From the NCBI GenBank assembly GCA_934047225.1, contig CAKOHE010000061.1:186001-250000 (forward strand): 64,000 nucleotides of DNA. The letters are read 5' to 3'. Below, piece after piece: positions 10,911-23,144 of this stretch. The stretch's first letter is position 1. The number at the start of each line of letters is the position of its first letter. The notes under the pieces were generated by a model, which was given only the letters and a program-made list of their open reading frames with translations, searched no databases and had not been told where the DNA came from. Origin of the DNA: Ypsolopha sequella. Lineage: Eukaryota; Arthropoda; Insecta; Lepidoptera; Ypsolophidae. The position numbers and the translations under genes were made by a program.

Positions 10911-11559
10911 TGGTTGCGCTCACTGTTAGATTGACTTGCAATTAATTTAGTTTTACGTTTAGATCATAGATGGAGCCATAGGTTTTCAATTGCTTGACAC
11001 AACACGAGAATCCTATCATTTCCATATCTTCCATCCCTTACGCACATACGGTACCTTGCGCGCGAGTAAGAGAGAAGAGACAACGCGACGCTGTGATTGG
11101 TGAAAAACAAACCATATATGGTCTTGAAGTTCGTCATTCAGGTTGGAATGATGTACATATTATTTTTACTAGACAATATCAAAAGATTTCTCAGCCAGTT
11201 AACTAAATCAGTGGTTTTTTAGAGCAAAAACATTATCTATTCAGTGTGTGTCGCAGTGCCGCTATTATATTTTTACCGGATCGCACCCGGAGACGGAGTT
11301 TTATTGAAAACAACAGGGCGCCCTGAACCAGGCACGACGCAGGAACAGCAGGTTCCTCTCATCACAAAATCAGGAAGAATCTAAGAGAAAGGATCCGCTC
11401 AGCATCAAATCAAGGTAAGGTACCATTTTTATGTGCTTTCCTAGGCAGTTTTGCCTTTTACTTCAGTTCCCTTTATTTTCCTCTCGTGTTGGTTATTTGG
11501 CGACTGTAATTACCGCAGGTCCTTCGAAACGTAAAAAAAAATAAGTTATCTTGCGTAAC
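10911..11559 (+). repeat. BEL/Pao 3' LTR
   Basis: It is 649 bp and identical by eye to 4301-4949, including the short ORF and the splice-donor-like CAAGGTAAGG. Confidence 0.93.
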
Positions 11560-12240
11560 TTAGTAGTTTGGTATGTAGGCTAAATCGAAATCGCGGTAAA
11601 AAGTTACCGTCTAACCTTAAAGGGGCTTTGCGCTTGTTTTTCCTTTTCTTGTTTCGCTATCATTTTAATTCTGTAAGTTCAGTAAACTCGTAGATTGAAG
11701 TAAATGACGCAAGCTGACCTAACTTGCGTGTCCTTTTAGCAAGTGAAATTCGCTAAGTTTGACTCCTAAAACGTTGACTCTTATTTTGTATTACAATTCC
11801 TTCTAAAATTCAAACCGTTTTCATAAGACTTTGATGTATTTGCGTTATTTACTTCAATCAATATCTGTGTTAGTTATACTATCAACGTGCAATAGACTAT
11901 TTAATGTCGCGTCAAAAAAAAATCTCGAGTTGTTTTAAATCGATAAATTAAATCGATTTATCAAAACTAAGATATAAACTAATATTTTATTTTTTATTCT
12001 TGCCGATTTATCCATCGCAATGAGATACAAATTAACATTATATCATTGCAGTATAGAATCCCGGTTCAGAGCTCCTCACATCCAGATTGACTTTTTTTTT
12101 TTGCGTTTCTATACTGTAATGATATAATGTTAATGTAAATTAACTCAATCAAGTAAATGATGATAAAGCTGTCCTCAGTATTTTTATGAGTATAGTTATT
12201 TTTTCTAAAATAATTAATTATATTTCTGAAGCAGGTATGA
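11560..12240. other. Non-coding flank with an inverted repeat
   Basis: No gene is seen. An inverted pair lies at about 12027-12060 and 12106-12140, where ATTAACATTATATCATTGCAGTATAGAA faces a near complement around a loop containing a T run. Confidence 0.55.
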
Positions 12241-12262
12241 ATGGAAAAATATTATGGGTCTT

Positions 12263-12361
12263 TGGAACGAGTTACCTAGTACTGAGATTCGTATGTCGTC
12301 TTCTTTGGCGATATTTAAGAGGAATGTCAGAACTTACTATGAAGTTTCGTTAGGTTGGTAG
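12263..12361 (+). pseudogene. LINE ORF2 C-terminal scrap
   Basis: The frame reads WNELPSTEIRMSSSLAIFKR and ends in TAG. The pattern W-N-x-LP, a run of about ten residues, then S-x-x-x-FKR is the usual last 30 residues of Jockey/CR1-type LINE polyproteins. Only this tail is seen. Confidence 0.6.
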
Positions 12362-12402
12362 TCTCGTTACTTATTTACCATTATTCTATTGATATTTAAA
12401 TG

Positions 12403-12800
12403 TATATATATATATATATATATTTATATAATATATGTATATATATTTATTCATATATTCTTGTATATTTGTTTATGTAAGTCTATGGTATCTATTAAAA
12501 TTAAGTTTAATTTGGTAGGTTATTTGTATTTACACTTTATGGATTTTCATTTAATTTACTCTATCTATTACGTCTATCCCCACTTTTTAACTTTTCATTC
12601 AATTCACTCATTCATGGGTTTATTTATACAATATATGTTTATATATTTATTCATATATTCTTGTATATTTGTTTATGTAAGTCTATGGTATCTATTAAAA
12701 TTAAGTTTAATTTGGTAGGTTATTTGTATTTACACTTTATTGATTTTCATTTAATTTACTCTATCTATTACGTCTATCCCCACTTTTTAACTTTTATTAT
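12403..12800 (+). repeat. Two copies of a 200-bp unit, with AT microsatellite
   Basis: The stretch starting TTGTATATTTGTTTATGTAA at 12461 recurs at 12661, an exact 200-bp period. Copies run from about 12420 to 12596 and from 12620 to 12800. A TA dinucleotide run precedes copy 1. ORFs of about 110 codons here merely translate the repeat. Confidence 0.85.
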
Positions 12801-13852
12801 TCGTGGCATATTATTATTTATTAAAAAACGAGGGAAAAACGCGTTTTTAAGGAAAAATATCTTTTCAAACAAACAGTTCCATTTCCAATACCGCTGGCCA
12901 CTGACGATTTACTTGGGCAATCTCCTATCAAGTTGGAACTCTTCCAGGGCTCGCAGCGCCCATTCTTTTGGACAAGGCATTGATGTGAAAATTGAATCAC
13001 TTTATTTTGACATTTGAAGTAGATATGACCTCGTTTCGAGGACTAGAATATCATGAAATGGACAGTATTTTTTGAGAACGTAAGCAATGACAATCAAGCT
13101 GATTGTAATTCAGCTGTTTTACATAATGGAACTGTTTTGTAAAACAGCTAGTGGTTGTTGTAAAAAAGTTTGGTTTCTAAATGCAAGTTACAGTCCACAC
13201 TCGTATACCTACGTGTTTATCAACGATTAGTACATCCTAGATAGCGTCATATCTCCTTATTTCGGGCGCAAATTGGACCCTCAGCTTAAAGCTTCGCCTA
13301 ATGCCAACGACCTTGAACTGAGTAACTTTGTAACCATTTTATACGGTAACTATAGCATTTTTAATACAAGAAAGATACGTAGTAATCTACATGGTACAAA
13401 TAGTGTTGTGTTTTTGTTTAATTTTGTTTTAATATAATAAGTGAAGCAAGAAAATGATAAGTTTACCCTTTTTTCTCGATTTTTTGTTCCCTTGTTACCA
13501 TATAACTGCTGCAGTTTTAGTCGAAACAGTATGAAAATTTACAAATTTTTAGACAAAACAATATTAAATGATATTGTTTTTTCATTCTTGGAAATTAATT
13601 TTATTTAAATATAAAATTATAAAAAACTAATTATTTTTAAAATTTAAATATAAAATTAATTAAAAATACATTGTTTTTGCACTTGTTAGCCGCAGCGACT
13701 GATGTAACAGCCATTTTGCAGTGCGAGCTGATTATAACTTTATTTTAATATGGTTTTGTTCAAAATTTCAACCACCATGAATCGAGTTGCTAATTTTTCC
13801 GACGAAGTCACCTTAATGTGCCTTCTGAAGCAAGCAGAACGAAGACAAATGT
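12801..13852. other. Non-coding repeat-derived DNA
   Basis: No gene is recognised. ATGCAAGTTACAGTCCACACT near 13181 recurs near 38772, marking a dispersed element with another relative near 49240-49420. Confidence 0.45.
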
Positions 13853-14263
13853 ACGAATATCGACGAAAATGACATTGAAATAACGTTCATATCAGCACAC
13901 ATTGCATGGTGGCTGTTACGACGCTCGCTGCGTCATTGATAGAGCGAAATAGGAGAAAATACTTTTCACATTGACGTGATTGTTCGATTGAATAATCCTA
14001 TGTTATGTTTATAGCTATCAAGTGTATCTATTTAACAAAGCATAAATGAATTAAATCAAAAAAGCCGCTTAGGAGCAGTAGGGAATTCAAGCCAAAAAAC
14101 ACCATTCAGTTAAAACAATTTTTCATGTAGAAGTTTTAGTAGTACGAAAAAGAAAAATATTGCATATGTTGTCCTAGACTTGATAATCCATAATACATTT
14201 TTTCAATATTTGGCCATAAAATAGGAGTAGGCTTTAGAAAGTACCCATTTGGTGATATTAAGC
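13853..14263 (+). repeat. Dispersed repeat C, copy 1
   Basis: It shares about 400 bp with 22676-23094 in the same orientation, with scattered differences. Landmarks are GACATTGAAATAACGTTCAT, GAGCGAAATAGGAGAAAA and GTAGGCTTTAGAAAGTACCC. Confidence 0.75.
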
Positions 14264-14939
14264 GGCTTAACCCGCGATCTCCAGATTAGTAGCCGATTCC
14301 TCGAACCGCTAGACTGCAGAGGCGGTCTCTCTCGTATAATAAATTCATGACACATAACGCCGCGCCGACGCCAGCCACACCGTCGCTCATATACGGGTGC
14401 AAGTGATAAATCGTGTATTAATTACGAAATCTGTCGCATATTAAAATTAAATACCAACCAACCTACCTGCGGCTGTTAGCGAGCTGCTTTGATATTGTAC
14501 TAATTGTGGCTTTAAAATTTATAATTTTGTATTTTAGCTGGCTTACATTTTAGTGAACTTGTGCTATTTACACGAACATTCAAGAGAAAATGTGTGGTAA
14601 ACATCAATAAACATATTCTTGTTATGGAATGTAAAAATATATTAAGGTGTATAGAATGTTATGTATGGAATAAAAACGCGTTCGGGAAGTTTTTTTTTTG
14701 TAATCACAGTTTAATATTTAACTAGCCTTTTTCTCATGGCCCCGTTTGAACTTGAAACACCTATAATTTGCTTTATTTTTATAATTAGCTCTTTAATATT
14801 TACAATTTAATACTCATATTGTTTTTTAGGATAATACTTTTTATTTTTCTCTCTTTTGTTTTTTGAAATATTTTGAACAATTTCAAATTACGAATTTTTG
14901 TTCACAACTTGTTATGATGACAAATAATTTAACGGTACT
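14264..14939. other. Non-coding spacer
   Basis: No gene is recognised. The sequence is AT-rich with T runs. Confidence 0.35.
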
Positions 14940-15034
14940 AAAGTTATGAGGCTGCGACATACGAACGGACGGACAATGGAGTCTCACCATAAAGGTTCCT
15001 TTTGTGCCTTTTAGGTACTACGGAGCCCTAAAAA
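14940..15034 (+). repeat. Partial GGGTTCCGTACC-family repeat
   Basis: It holds the right-hand part of the element at 290-583: ACGGACGGACAATGGAGTCT, then TACGGAGCCCTAAAAA. Confidence 0.55.
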
Positions 15035-15380
15035 TAGTAAAACTGAATTTACTTCACTGCAGTCATTCACAAGAATGTTAAAAATAATTAATTAATACAC
15101 TGACCAATGGTACCAAAATAACACTTTTGCCGACTTCTAGAAGTCGGTGCATTCCCTACAATAATAATAAATATAAAATGTATTTATTGGTCACCAATTG
15201 ACAAAGTCAGTGTACAAGTATCTTAGACTAAAAGTTTTGTAACAATACAGTAGCAGAGATACACTGGTTTGCAAATTGTCTAATATTAGAGACAGTTAAA
15301 TGTTGCGCTGGCAACTGTTTTAGTATGAACTGTATTACAGTTCCACTGATAAAGCAAGATAGTCAATATAAATAAAGCAA

Positions 15381-15681
15381 TAAAGTCGGTTTCTTATTAA
15401 TATAAAATGTACTAAGCTATTTTGTCAAAAAGATTTTCAAGGAGGCTTTACAAATACATAATATCCACATTTTGAATGCAATTTCACAATGAAATTAGTT
15501 AGGATCTCAGAATTACAGGAAAAAATAAAACAATTTAGAGGTTAATTCCGAATTAATTTCTTTCGAGAAAATTTCATCCAAATGCATTTACCTTCAGTGA
15601 GAATCTTAATCAAATACTCAATAAACATTTACCCAAAAATGAAATACGTAGACGACGTTGTAGTGGAGTAAATGGATTCGA
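15381..15681 (-). repeat. Dispersed repeat A, copy 2 (inverted)
   Basis: It is the reverse complement of 2101-2395 with scattered substitutions. It opens near AAAGTCGGTTTCTTATTAAT and closes near GGAGTAAATGGATTCGAA. Confidence 0.7.
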
Positions 15682-16037
15682 AATAAACGCTTTTTTTTTG
15701 GTATCGCCTTAACGTGAATGTTTAAAGTAATATTCATGTAAACAAAGGTTTTTTACAATAAAAACCTACATTATTTATCATCAGACATACTGATCATAGT
15801 TAATACGTTGCAGTAATATTGTCAACCCCGTTTTATTATAAAAATTAAGCAAAATTATAAAAAAATATATATGATATCCCCGAAGTTAGAGTGGGTATCC
15901 ATCATAATGAATAATATCATATTATATTATTACACCTAAGACTCACTTTGTTTTAAGCGAGAAAAAACTCGATGTTTAAAAAAAACTTATTATAAAGAAG
16001 GGCAATGTCAAAAGTACCTAGAATAGAAGATCTTGTA
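15682..16037. other. Non-coding AT-rich spacer
   Basis: Nothing beyond AT-rich sequence is seen. Confidence 0.35.
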
Positions 16038-16039
16038 TG

Positions 16040-16155
16040 ACTAGATTGATGGATGTGAAAGAGGCGAAAGAGGTGTATCAAGATCGTAGCAGATCGAAAT
16101 CTGTAGTCTCTGCCTACCCCTCTGGGAGACAGGCGTGAGTATTGTATGTATGTAC
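16040..16155 (+). pseudogene. RTE-type LINE tail
   Basis: The frame reads KEVYQDRSRSKSVVSAYPSG and is followed by ATTGTATGTATGTACGTATT. This is the C-terminal end and short-tandem tail of an RTE-like LINE that is common in Lepidoptera. The upstream ORF is absent. Confidence 0.5.
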
Positions 16156-16237
16156 GTATTGTAAATTGTCCTACTTCTCACAATATTACTTACTGATTTT
16201 AGTGTTATTGTAATTTTAGTGTTATTGTAATTTAAGC

Positions 16238-17123
16238 TTATTCCATTTAACTCCAAAGCCGTTGTTCTCAAAACTTTACTGTCTATAACTATATCGTTTC
16301 CACTTCGACTCCAAAATGATTTTAGGCATTTAATTTACTTGTAAAAATATTTACGTACTTTATTTCCACTCGACTTCAAAACAGTTTTGGTAGAGTCAAC
16401 AGCGAAATTGCATATTGGTGTTGGGTTGACTTATTTGACAGAAATAAACTTAATGTAAGTATTCTGTAGTTCTGTCTTTTTCTTTTTGTCTCAAAGAAAA
16501 AGTACGTTCGTTCAAAAATTCGTTCTTACTTCGAATCGACACCTATGCGATAAACTTCGTCACGACACAACAGTAATCGCAAGGAAGCAATCGCCTACTA
16601 ATTAACTTGCAAAAGTTCATCTTAGTCCAGGACAAAAGTGAGACAAGAAATCATCTCCTGATTGGTTGAGAAAGCCCAACTCTTTTCCGAGTGGCTGGCG
16701 TTGCAATTGTAGGTGGAAAACGTTTTCCACATTTTGCACCTGCAATTCTTTTGTGCCGTGCCGCTGCAGCTGCAGTGGTTATTAAAAACAATAAATTTTT
16801 TTTTATCTGTCGATGCTAACACTTGGGCAAAATGAGTGCGTAACAAAATAATACTATTGTTATATGATATTGAAAACTAGTTTGGTTAACTGAATAGTCG
16901 GACTGACGATGACTGCGAAAACACGATGACAGTGCGACAGCGAGACAAATGATTTTTGATTTTTGTTCTCGTCTCACGTGCGGTGGCAAAATATTCAATT
17001 GCTGCCTGGTACCTATAAACATTTTTTGGAGTTAAAGTGAATTGATTTAAATATAAATTAAATATTCGCAAAAAAGAGTTTTGGAGTTAAAGGTGAAACG
17101 ATTTTTGGAGTTAAGTGGAATAA
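16238..17123. mobile_element. Non-autonomous DNA element with 20-bp TIRs
   Basis: TTATTCCATTTAACTCCAAA (16238-16257) matches the reverse complement of 17104-17123 with one difference. Further sub-terminal copies (CACTTCGACTCCAAAA, GTTTTGGAGTTAAAGGTG) repeat the theme inside both ends. The 886-bp interior has no convincing transposase. A target duplication is not obvious, so the class is open. Confidence 0.6.
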
Positions 17124-17634
17124 TACGTATGTTGGTTTGTTGTATGAGCCATAACGATTATCTACGTCATACAAGGAACCAACATTCTAAAATCCCATAT
17201 TCCTAGGTTCGGTCTGGGCGTTGATAGATCAGACTATCAGGGTATTCTTTTATATAAGTAAAGTTAAATAATATTAGTTTGCAAAACTCAAAACATAGGT
17301 AGTACTAGTCTATATGAACAACTTTTTGTATGGGAGCTAAGCAAAATTAATACAAATTGCCCCGATCAGCTGACTGGTGCAGTATGGAAAGGTAAAAACT
17401 AATTTTAAGAATTTTGCACAATCCTAATAGAAAAAGTTTATTCATATGGACATGTTCTACATATGTTTTAAATTTCGCCAACTAATTTAATTTAACCTTG
17501 TAAATTATATAGATTGGGCACGTTAATATTGGGCTCAAAGGACTCGTCGTCAATTTTAAGAAAAATAAAAACTGTACCATTTTGGGTTAAAAAAATACAA
17601 CTGTGTTTCTGCATCAATTGATAGTGTTAACAGT
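17124..17634. other. Non-coding spacer
   Basis: No gene or named element is recognised. Confidence 0.35.
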
Positions 17635-17886
17635 TAAATAAAACTCCTTGGTACTCGGTTCAACAAATATAATTATGTTTAATTACCTTTTAAGGGTTTG
17701 CTACCGGTTTCGTCGTTTAACGACATCATCAGGCACTGTATTTGAGGTGTTGTTGTATTGTATTATTAACACCTCAAATACAGTGCCTGATGATGTCGTA
17801 AAACGACGAAACCGTTAGCAAACCCTTAAAAGGTAATTAAACATAATTATATTTGTGGAACCGAGTACCAAGGAGTTTTATTTAAT
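17635..17886. repeat. Fold-back element, 117-bp arms
   Basis: The left arm 17635-17751 and right arm 17768-17886 are near-perfect reverse complements around a 16-nt loop. Paired landmarks are CCTTGGTACTCGG with CCGAGTACCAAGG, and CATCATCAGGCACTG with CAGTGCCTGATGATG. Confidence 0.85.
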
Positions 17887-18504
17887 TGCAAGATGTCGTT
17901 CCATCAAGAAGCAACAACATTCACCGTCAACTATGATAGTGTTAAGTATGGACCAACCCTTGCAAAGAAATGCCTTGTGTCAAATCAAAGGAAATGTCAT
18001 ATTTAGGGAAAAAACCCTATCAACGGAATCTGCCCCAAGTGGTATACATCTGGCATATTTGTTCTATAAAATACCAACATCACAAATGACCATCATCCTG
18101 TATACATTTTTGCAGGAGTACTCCACTCCATCTACAACTGACCTTGACTATAGTGCATACTGCTCGTAGCAACAGCAAGACGCCATCGCTGCTTCGGCAG
18201 TCAGGAGTTAGACATCCAACACTCACCTGGAACAAAAAGTATGTTTATAATTTTTTCTTTTTAACTTTACAATGTCCTTAGTTACTTTTATTATTTATTT
18301 CTTTACTTAACTAAAGATACCATTAAGTACTTTATATTTGATTATTGCTCACCGACCAGTTTCAACAGATTCAGACTGCCTTCTATCGGTCAGCTATCCC
18401 GATCAAAAATACAAGTAGTTATTGAGGTGAGCCGTTTTGCAATAATCATGTTTTATCATCAAGTTTCATTCAATTTGAAAAGTACAAGAAAATAAAATAG
18501 TAGT
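17887..18504. other. Non-coding spacer
   Basis: A 104-codon ORF overlaps the end of the fold-back and has no recognisable domain; I do not call it a gene. Confidence 0.35.
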
Positions 18505-18830
18505 TTATGCTACAAGGGCGAAAAGTAATAAATTACGAGGATGATTTAAAACACGAGGGTACGTTTTTCAATGCATAGTGTGAGGAAATAAAACAAATAT
18601 AATCTTGTGAACTTTAAATTATCATTGGCTCAAAAGAACTGTATCCAGAGCCGTTAAACAGTCGAAAAAAGGTATTACATTTATGGTACACAGGAAAAGC
18701 TGCAGGTTAGCCATCATTGTAAATAAATTTAAAAAATATTAATAATAAAGCCCTAGGGCTAAATAATCGACTTTCTGTTCGGTTTTGATGCATAAAAAGA
18801 GGGCCTTTACGAGCACTTGCATTGAAAAAT
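18505..18830 (-). repeat. Dispersed repeat B, copy 2 (inverted)
   Basis: It is the reverse complement of 2877-3265 with internal differences and small gaps. Confidence 0.7.
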
Positions 18831-18849
18831 ATATTATATAAAAAATAAT

Positions 18850-19298
18850 CGACCAAGTGCGAGTCGTACTCACGCACAGTGAGTTCCGTACCACCACACA
18901 ATACGGATATGGAACCCTAAAAACATGATTCCACTTGCAGTTATGAAATACCAACTTTACTTGACACTAACGATCTATTAAACTCTATGTATCTAAAGGG
19001 TCTAATTAAGTTGGTTATTTTTCCTATTAAGACCTAAATGCAAACGAAATATCGAGTTTCTAAGTCAACTGGAAGTGCCCTATTTACATGGTGAGCAGTT
19101 TTTTTAGCGTCGAGTTTTACAGCACCATGAAAGGGGCCTTTAGACTTCTGTAGGAGTTATCAGTTTTAACTTGATATCTTATACGGGGCCCGAGCAAGAG
19201 GGTCTTGACAGACAGACAGACACACGGACAACAAAGTCATCCTATAATCTATCAAAGGCTTCCGTTTTTTCATTTTGAGTTACGGAACCCTAAAAAGG
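18850..19298 (+). repeat. GGGTTCCGTACC-family repeat, long form
   Basis: It runs from ACCAAGTGCGAGTCGTACTC to GTTACGGAACCCTAAAAAGG. Internal landmarks CTTTACTTGACACT, GGTCTAATTAAGTTGG and ACGGGGCCCGAGCAA are shared with 52231-52756 in the same orientation. Confidence 0.7.
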
Positions 19299-19339
19299 AA
19301 AAATAATGATAAAATACATGATCTTGCTAAGTTCCTTAA

Positions 19340-19990
19340 GGCGCTACGGAAAAAAAATTTACACTTTAAGAACTTGCATATCTACTTCAGTAAATAATGT
19401 ATTATTTTGATAAAATAGTATATTATTTTTGAAATCTTTTTCTGGGGATCTGTTAAAACATAAACGCGATTGGAGAAATTCGGCTCGATAGAAATATTTA
19501 TTGAAATGAGGTCGTTTTCGACACCAATTTTCCTGGTTTGACGATTTAGAATGACATATAGACTGCAATTATATTTTATTAGATGGGTTTTAACGCTATC
19601 TAGGACCTGCCCCCCTATTCTGTATCTTTAGTTGCCAACTGTACTAGGTGCCTATCATCAAAAACATAGATAAACTCTGAAATTTCAAAATTGCCTTTAG
19701 TGGGTATTGAACTATTAACGAACTATGTCGTCACTTCAAGTGCGAACATATCCCTGGGAAATCGGAATTCGATAGTATATCTATATTTTTGATGATAGGC
19801 ACCCCGTACAGAAGGCAACTAGAGATACATAATAGGCCCGCTGGTTAAACGAAATTTTGATAGCAACTTTAGTACATTTTATATTAGTATAAAACCGACT
19901 TTTTGCTACTTTTCCACGAATCCGTCCCTCTCGCACTGAGGGTTTTTCGCATATGGAGTAACAGGGACGCTAAAACTTTTACATATCGCC
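19340..19990 (+). repeat. Diverged relative of repeat A
   Basis: AAACGCGATTGGA near 19461 recalls AAACGCGATTGGATG near 2190, and 19870-19990 matches 2368-2490 closely. The order matches repeat A, but the middle is diverged. Confidence 0.5.
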
Positions 19991-20439
19991 TTAACCTTAT
20001 TATTAGCAAGACTAATCGAATAGGCGGAGTTAGGTATTTATTTGTAACTTATTTATCCATGACCTTTGTTCTATTTATTGCATTATGTATTTATTTATTT
20101 ATAAAACTTTTTATTTATTCCTGTTTTTTTTTATTTACGCAAGTGTATAATTTTATTAAACTAAGTAACGTATGACTAAGTTTTCATATTTGTTTTGTAT
20201 TTCTCCGAATTAGATTTATTTTTATGCTATTTTGTTGTATTTTTAATATTAAATATGCTTAGAATAATTCTAAGTCAATTTGTCATATAAAAAGTGTTAT
20301 TTTATGTAGATACCCATTTTGCAAATACATCTTTTGAATTTGAATGTATAGATTGTCATGAACAATATGTTCCATCGGCCGCGGCGTAGAAGTAATCGGC
20401 ATGAAAAAGTAATTTATTTATGTCGGGCGGATATGAAGA

Positions 20440-20535
20440 CCGCTTCTGTGGCCGAGTAACGTCGATTTAAATCGCTGCCGAGTGATAGATCGCTTGCCTG
20501 CTAACCTAGAAATCATCGGTTCAATTCCCACGATG
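20440..20535 (+). repeat. tRNA-like sequence, probable SINE head
   Basis: CGGTTCAATTCCCACG near 20518 is a good RNA polymerase III B box and T arm. GCCGAGTGATAGATCGC upstream resembles an A box. It is not a clean cloverleaf, so a tRNA-derived SINE is likelier than a functional tRNA. Confidence 0.5.
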
Positions 20536-21002
20536 CACATTAAATTGTTATTTCTGTACATTATAAAAAAACGAGTGAAAATCGCGTGCGATTCGCTTTC
20601 TTTTGTTTTATCTTTTTTTTTTTATTGTCGTCTAGTAGTTATAGTGAAGATTTGATGGCACCACCGGAATATAAATCATTTGTCTTTAATTTTTTTTTAG
20701 GTGTACCGCAATTCCTATCTCGTGTGTCATTTGCGCATACCGATTATCATGTCATTGGTAATCGGTCACTTTCTTCCCCCAGTTCTTAGCGTAATTCACC
20801 ACCCGTTTTTGAGTTACGACCCAAACAGACAGGGCGTAGTATATAAACCAATAGAAGGCTTTGCTTGATGTTATCCGTTTTCGACAGACTGGCATTTCGT
20901 ATTGCTATGCGACGGCTATGCTGTTAAAATTGATTACAAACAGGATGTTTGAACTGCAGGCATCTGTACTCAGTTGAAGTTTCAGGATTACAATTTGACT
21001 TT
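20536..21002. other. Non-coding spacer
   Basis: No gene is recognised. Homopolymer T runs are frequent. Confidence 0.3.
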
Positions 21003-21430
21003 TTAAGGCGATATGCGAAAAAAACACGGGTGTTTCTTTTCTGTGTATTTCATGAAATACACGGACAATTTTAATAAATTTCTTGTATATGTATTTTGAC
21101 TATATAATCTAGGGTTTTGAAATTGAAAAACATGTTTGGAAAAATTTTCCTCGCTAGAAATAATTGTTGAAATGTGGTCTTCAAACACAATTTTTCTCCT
21201 CGTTTGACGAATAGGAACCATATACAGAAATCAAACATATTTTATTAGGTGTGTTTCAATAATATCTAGAGATTTAATATTTGAAAATTTGCTAGCTATT
21301 TTAGTTTTTTTAATATAAATATAAAACCAACTTTTTTCCCTTTTGCCCTGAATCCGCCCCTCTCGCACTGCGCGATTTTTCGTTTGGAGTGACAGTGACA
21401 AAAATAAAATTCGTATAGCCTCTTAAAGCA
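21003..21430 (+). repeat. Second diverged relative of repeat A
   Basis: GAATCCGCCCCTCTCGCACTG near 21350 parallels GAATCCGTCCCTCTCGCACTG near 19918. The preceding 300 bp has the same layout as 19340-19620, but is strongly diverged. Confidence 0.5.
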
Positions 21431-22675
21431 GCATTTACCCTGCTCACTTCTAACAATTAATGTTTAACTCTCAGTTGTAACAATGACCTAATTGTAAGTT
21501 ATCAATTATAATTGTTGATCATTTTCTTGCTATTAACGGTTGCTACAAATCTGGCATTGAATTTGTGAAGAGCAGACGCAAACAACAATAAAACAGGCCA
21601 ATAATTCAATTTGTCGATGCTTTAGCAAAAACCCAGACTCAATTACGGGACAGATATGATACGCGGTCACATATGACCCGTAATAGGTACAAAGCCAGCC
21701 AGTTTCATAGCGATTATAAAGGCCACGGTGGCTTTTCGGTTGAATGTGGAACGTAGAGATGGGGGTTTATCGATGAATATTTCATCTTTTAATATATAAA
21801 CCACACAGTTATTTTTACAAATAAAAATGTTTTGTCTATATTTCATTGAGATTCAAAAGTATACTAGCCATAAATATACGTATGTAAACAGGTAACATTA
21901 AGCTAACTTTCACCAAAGACATATTAGTTAGAAACATACATTTTTAATGCTTTGTTTTCCTGCTGACCTACAAAGTTTTCATCGATAAAGTGCGAAACAA
22001 CTCTAGCAATATTCCAAACTAGTCCATACGCAAACAGATAGAGAACTCGGGAACGCAAACTCAACAATATCGGGAAACACAAACTTATCTATATTACTAA
22101 GCCACCTTTATTGACTATCATGTATATCCCCATAACCGTTTGGCTTTTCGGCCGATTTTGATAGTAATTACAAGGTGTGTGGGTTTATTTTTGATTGTGA
22201 TTTACTGAGTTGACAGTAGCAGGTTGACAGAATTGGCTCGTTAATAAGAATTGAGCTATCGATTCTGAATACTGATAGGGTTTAAATGTCTGATGATGAG
22301 GTACCCCACTTTGCATTAAAAATCAGTGTGAATTGCATTCTTTTGTTAGTCAAAAAAAGACACTCTCAGAGCTATAAATCGGTGTCTATCTCTCTGTTGG
22401 ACAGAATAACATGAAAACATTTGCTTTGCTAATTGAGTGTGGAAAGTTTATGCCAAGGCATGCTGATTGAAAAACAGTTTCGATATATTACATGTTTTGG
22501 CCATATTTCATTGTTTCTGCAGCAAACTAACTTAAGATTATAGGTGTTTCTAAAATTTGCTGAACGGAAGAATTTATCACGTAGGTAATGTCTCATGTTT
22601 CTTCCTTCTATTTGACACATATATTGCACCTTAAGGCGATTACCATCGCCAAATTAGCAGTTCGATATTTGTCAG
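21431..22675. other. Non-coding repeat-derived DNA
   Basis: No gene is recognised. CCCCATAACCGTTTGGCTTTTCGGCC near 22129 resembles sequence common in lepidopteran dispersed repeats. Confidence 0.3.
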
Positions 22676-23094
22676 TACGAATATCAATGGAAACGACATT
22701 GAAATAACGTTCATATCAGCGCGCAATGCATAGTGGCTGTTACGACGCTCACTGCGTCCTTGAAAGAGCGAAATAGGAGAAAATTATACTTTTCACATGG
22801 ACGTGACTGTTCGATTGAATAATCCTATGTTAGGTTTATAGCTATCAAGTTTATCTATTTATCAAAGCATAAATGAATTCAATCGGCCAAGCCACTTAAG
22901 AGCAGTTGGAAATTCAAGCCAAAAAACACCATTTAGTTAATAAATTTTTCCATGTAGAAGTTTTGGTGGTATGAAATAGAAAAATGTTGCATATGTTGTC
23001 TAAGAGCTGATTATTCATAATAATTTTTTTCATTATTTTTGGTTTGGCCATAAACGAGGAGTAGGCTTTAGAAAGTACCCATTTGGCAATAGTA
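22676..23094 (+). repeat. Dispersed repeat C, copy 2
   Basis: It pairs with 13853-14263 in the same orientation. It runs directly towards the mariner relic at 23145, so repeat C may include mariner-derived non-coding sequence, though the first copy lacks the coding tail. Confidence 0.7.
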
Positions 23095-23144
23095 ATGTGT
23101 GCAATATATGTGTCAAATAATAATAAGGGATACAGTTTTCATGG

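Larger units (their letters stand above)
4301..11559 (+). mobile_element. Complete BEL/Pao LTR retrotransposon
   Basis: The element has two LTRs of 649 bp that read identically, a primer-binding site just inside the left LTR, one uninterrupted gag-pol ORF and a purine tract before the right LTR. Identical LTRs mean very recent insertion, because both copies derive from one template at integration. The order protease, reverse transcriptase, RNase H, integrase and the long gag with DUF1759-like character place it in BEL/Pao. No exact 5-bp target duplication is seen at the chosen borders; AGTA occurs at 4297-4300 and again two bases past the right LTR. Confidence 0.95.

Noticed and set aside
12389..13017. 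Two overlapping ORFs of 109 and 118 codons
   Set aside because: They translate a TA microsatellite and a 200-bp tandem duplication; composition is Ile/Tyr/Phe-rich as expected of AT-rich repeat DNA.
17855..18169. 104-codon ORF
   Set aside because: It starts inside the fold-back arm and has no coding character beyond openness.
20440..20535. Functional tRNA gene
   Set aside because: A B box is present, but a clean cloverleaf with anticodon arm and acceptor stem could not be drawn.
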